Source: an uncultured Myxococcales bacterium
GTDB taxonomy: Bacteria > Myxococcota_A > Polyangia > Polyangiales > Polyangiaceae
Length of the DNA: 43,479 nucleotides
Direction of reading: 5' to 3'
Assembly (NCBI GenBank): GCA_937902985.1
Contig: CALFNG010000312.1
Coordinates: 1-43,479, forward strand
In this document: positions 42,097 to 43,479 of the stretch, in pieces
Numbering within the stretch: the stretch's first letter is position 1
How the letters are laid out: every line of letters begins with the position of its first letter
The notes under the pieces: model-generated
What the model was told of the DNA's origin: nothing
What the model saw: the letters and a program-made list of their open reading frames with translations, nothing else
Database searches by the model: none
Translations under genes and position numbers: made by a program

Positions 42097-43479
42097 ATGT
42101 CGAGTCCCCGGGTCGTCGTCATCCCGTTCGGCGTCCCGAGCGAGAGTCGTGGTCTGGGGCTCGGGCTGGCGGCGCTCGTGCACGCCTCCGCGCACGTCGG
42201 GGGCAGCGGGGTCGCGCTCGCGCAGTTCCAGGCGCGCCGGAACGAACGCGGCGACGACTCGCGCCCGCCGCCGTCGGGCCCCGTCGAGGCCTTTGTGCCG
42301 CCGTCCGCGTGGCGAGACATGGCGCGGCACGACACGAGCGGCGACGCGGGCACACAGGTGAGCCTCGTGCTCACGGGCGCGTTCGAACCGCCGACCGATG
42401 GACAGGGAACGATCCGGTTGCTCGCGTTCGACTCGCGCGACGGTCGGACACGAGCGCGGGTCGATGTCCCGCTCGACGAAGAGCGCGCGGGCGCTACGGT
42501 CGTCGGCGCGTTCGAGAAGCTCTGGTCGGGGCTGGGTGGCGAGATCGGCGCGCTCCAGGGCCTGCGCGAGCTCGCGTGGGAGCCGCTCGAGAGCGTCCTG
42601 CGCGCGGAGCGGTGCGCCCTGCATGATCCCGCGCGCGGCGGCCCCCACGATCCCGTCGCGGCGATGCTGCACCTCGGGCGCGCGATCGAAGACGCGCCCT
42701 CCGCGCGGTACCCCGTCGAGCGACTGTCGGTCATGGCCCTCGAAGCCGCGATGGGCTCGCGGCTGGATCCGAAGGTCGCCGCGTCGGCCGTGCGGGCCCT
42801 CGAGCGCGCCGTGGACGATGCGCCGTTGCACATAGAGCTCGTCGAAGCGCTCGCCGTGCTCCTGCTGCGGCTCGGGCGACCGCGAGAGGCCGAGCGCCGG
42901 ATCAACGTCGCCGTCGCGACCCCGTACACGTTCCGCGCGGGCCGGGGACGGGCCTACACGCTGCTCTCGCAGGCGCTCCGGGCGCAGGGCAAGTTCGATG
43001 GCGCGCTGGCCGTATTGCAAGAAGCGGCGTCCGAGTCGGGGAGCGATCCCGCCGTGCACGCCGAGCGAGGGGCGGTCCTCGCCGAACGGGGCGACTTCGA
43101 CGCGGCGGCCTCGTCGTGGCGCGAGGCGCTGGCGCGCGATCCAGTGCACCACGCGGCGTTCGGTCAGCTCGCGTCGCACGCCCTGCGCGCCCGCGACGCC
43201 GCCCTCGGACAGACGCTCGTCGACTCGGCGCTCGCCGCGCCACGGGCTCACCCGGACGTCTTTCGTCGCGCGGTCCAGCTGGCGCTGTTCAGCGAGGGCG
43301 ACGGGCTGGCGCGCGCGGCACGGGTCGCGCGTCTCTGCGAGCGTGTCCTGGCCGCTCTGCCGGAGGATCCGCCGTCGCTGGTGGCGCTCGCCCGGGCGCT
43401 CGTCGTGCTGGGCGATCGCCCGGCGGCTCGCTCTCGGCTCGCCCAGGTCGTTCGTGTCGCGCCCGAGTCGAGCGCCGCC
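42097..43479 (+). CDS. TPR-repeat protein (3' end beyond the window)
   Basis: An open frame of 461 codons from ATG 42097 runs to the window edge without a stop, so it is partial at the C-terminus. The N-terminal 180 residues form an alpha/beta-like region of unknown type (VVVIPFGVPSESRGLGLGLA, IRLLAFDSRDGRTRARVDVP). From about residue 195 helical repeats follow with the TPR pattern: LALAVLLLRLGRPREAERR-like, LLSQALRAQGKFDGALAVLQ, GAVLAERGDFDAAASSWREA and ALARALVVLGDRPAARSRLA. It is probably a scaffold or assembly protein. It starts 40 bp after pip, with TAGAGT 13 nt upstream of the ATG. Confidence 0.85.
   Translation, partial: MSSPRVVVIPFGVPSESRGLGLGLAALVHASAHVGGSGVALAQFQARRNERGDDSRPPPSGPVEAFVPPSAWRDMARHDTSGDAGTQVSLVLTGAFEPPTDGQGTIRLLAFDSRDGRTRARVDVPLDEERAGATVVGAFEKLWSGLGGEIGALQGLRELAWEPLESVLRAERCALHDPARGGPHDPVAAMLHLGRAIEDAPSARYPVERLSVMALEAAMGSRLDPKVAASAVRALERAVDDAPLHIELVEALAVLLLRLGRPREAERRINVAVATPYTFRAGRGRAYTLLSQALRAQGKFDGALAVLQEAASESGSDPAVHAERGAVLAERGDFDAAASSWREALARDPVHHAAFGQLASHALRARDAALGQTLVDSALAAPRAHPDVFRRAVQLALFSEGDGLARAARVARLCERVLAALPEDPPSLVALARALVVLGDRPAARSRLAQVVRVAPESSAA

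Overview
The window is about 43.5 kb of very GC-rich, densely packed bacterial DNA, and it looks like a chromosomal segment of a myxobacterium (Myxococcota, probably the Polyangia side). The reasons are the GC-rich third codon positions, many lipoproteins with no known family, a FrzS/AglZ-like pseudo-receiver/coiled-coil protein, a DUF4388-type response regulator, a PEGA lipoprotein, and a near-exact match upstream of recA to the LexA box I remember for Myxococcus. There is no rRNA, insertion sequence, prophage, CRISPR array or plasmid-type gene. The content is mostly core genome plus lineage-specific envelope proteins.

Left end (1-5.7 kb): two divergent tRNA-Ser genes (GGA and CGA anticodons), a DRE-TIM acyltransferase of the isopropylmalate/homocitrate synthase type, a divergent GAF-like/LuxR regulator, and a strong bidirectional hairpin. 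A 899-residue PEP-synthase/rifampin-phosphotransferase-like protein follows, reading leftward. It is the last gene of a leftward cluster (5.7-11.7 kb) with a SprT-like metalloprotein, a 926-residue lipoprotein carrying a short collagen-like repeat, two unrecognised proteins, an esterase and a small lipoprotein.

Middle (11.9-26.2 kb): recA-sixA read leftward from a promoter region holding the SOS-box candidate. A lipoprotein and a small conserved protein read divergently from recA. Next come a YfcE-like phosphoesterase, an unknown protein, and a UvrD/PcrA helicase. A compact leftward operon follows: prmC, a membrane metallophosphoesterase, a TPR-PEGA lipoprotein, a HAD phosphatase and a GH113-like glycosidase. 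Then a small membrane protein, a TlpA/ResA thioredoxin and an 84-residue membrane protein.

Right part (26.2-43.5 kb): a frameshifted remnant of a YafY/WYL regulator runs into ligA with an ATGA overlap. dnaJ is convergent with ligA. A lipoprotein converges on a three-gene signalling operon: FrzS/AglZ-like protein, response regulator with DUF4388, and a minimal CheW. A 15-bp minisatellite lies between them and covers the cheW-like stop codon. A DHH phosphoesterase, a GT-C-type membrane protein, ppk1, a proline iminopeptidase (ATGA overlap with ppk1) and a TPR protein cut by the window edge complete the segment.

Working together: recA, pcrA/uvrD and ligA cover recombination and repair; dnaJ and prmC serve proteostasis and translation; the FrzS-like/RR/CheW operon is the best candidate for a less-described system, possibly for cell polarity or motility. 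Several starts are uncertain because Shine-Dalgarno sequences are weak. A recurring -10-like hexamer very close to start codons suggests short or absent leaders.
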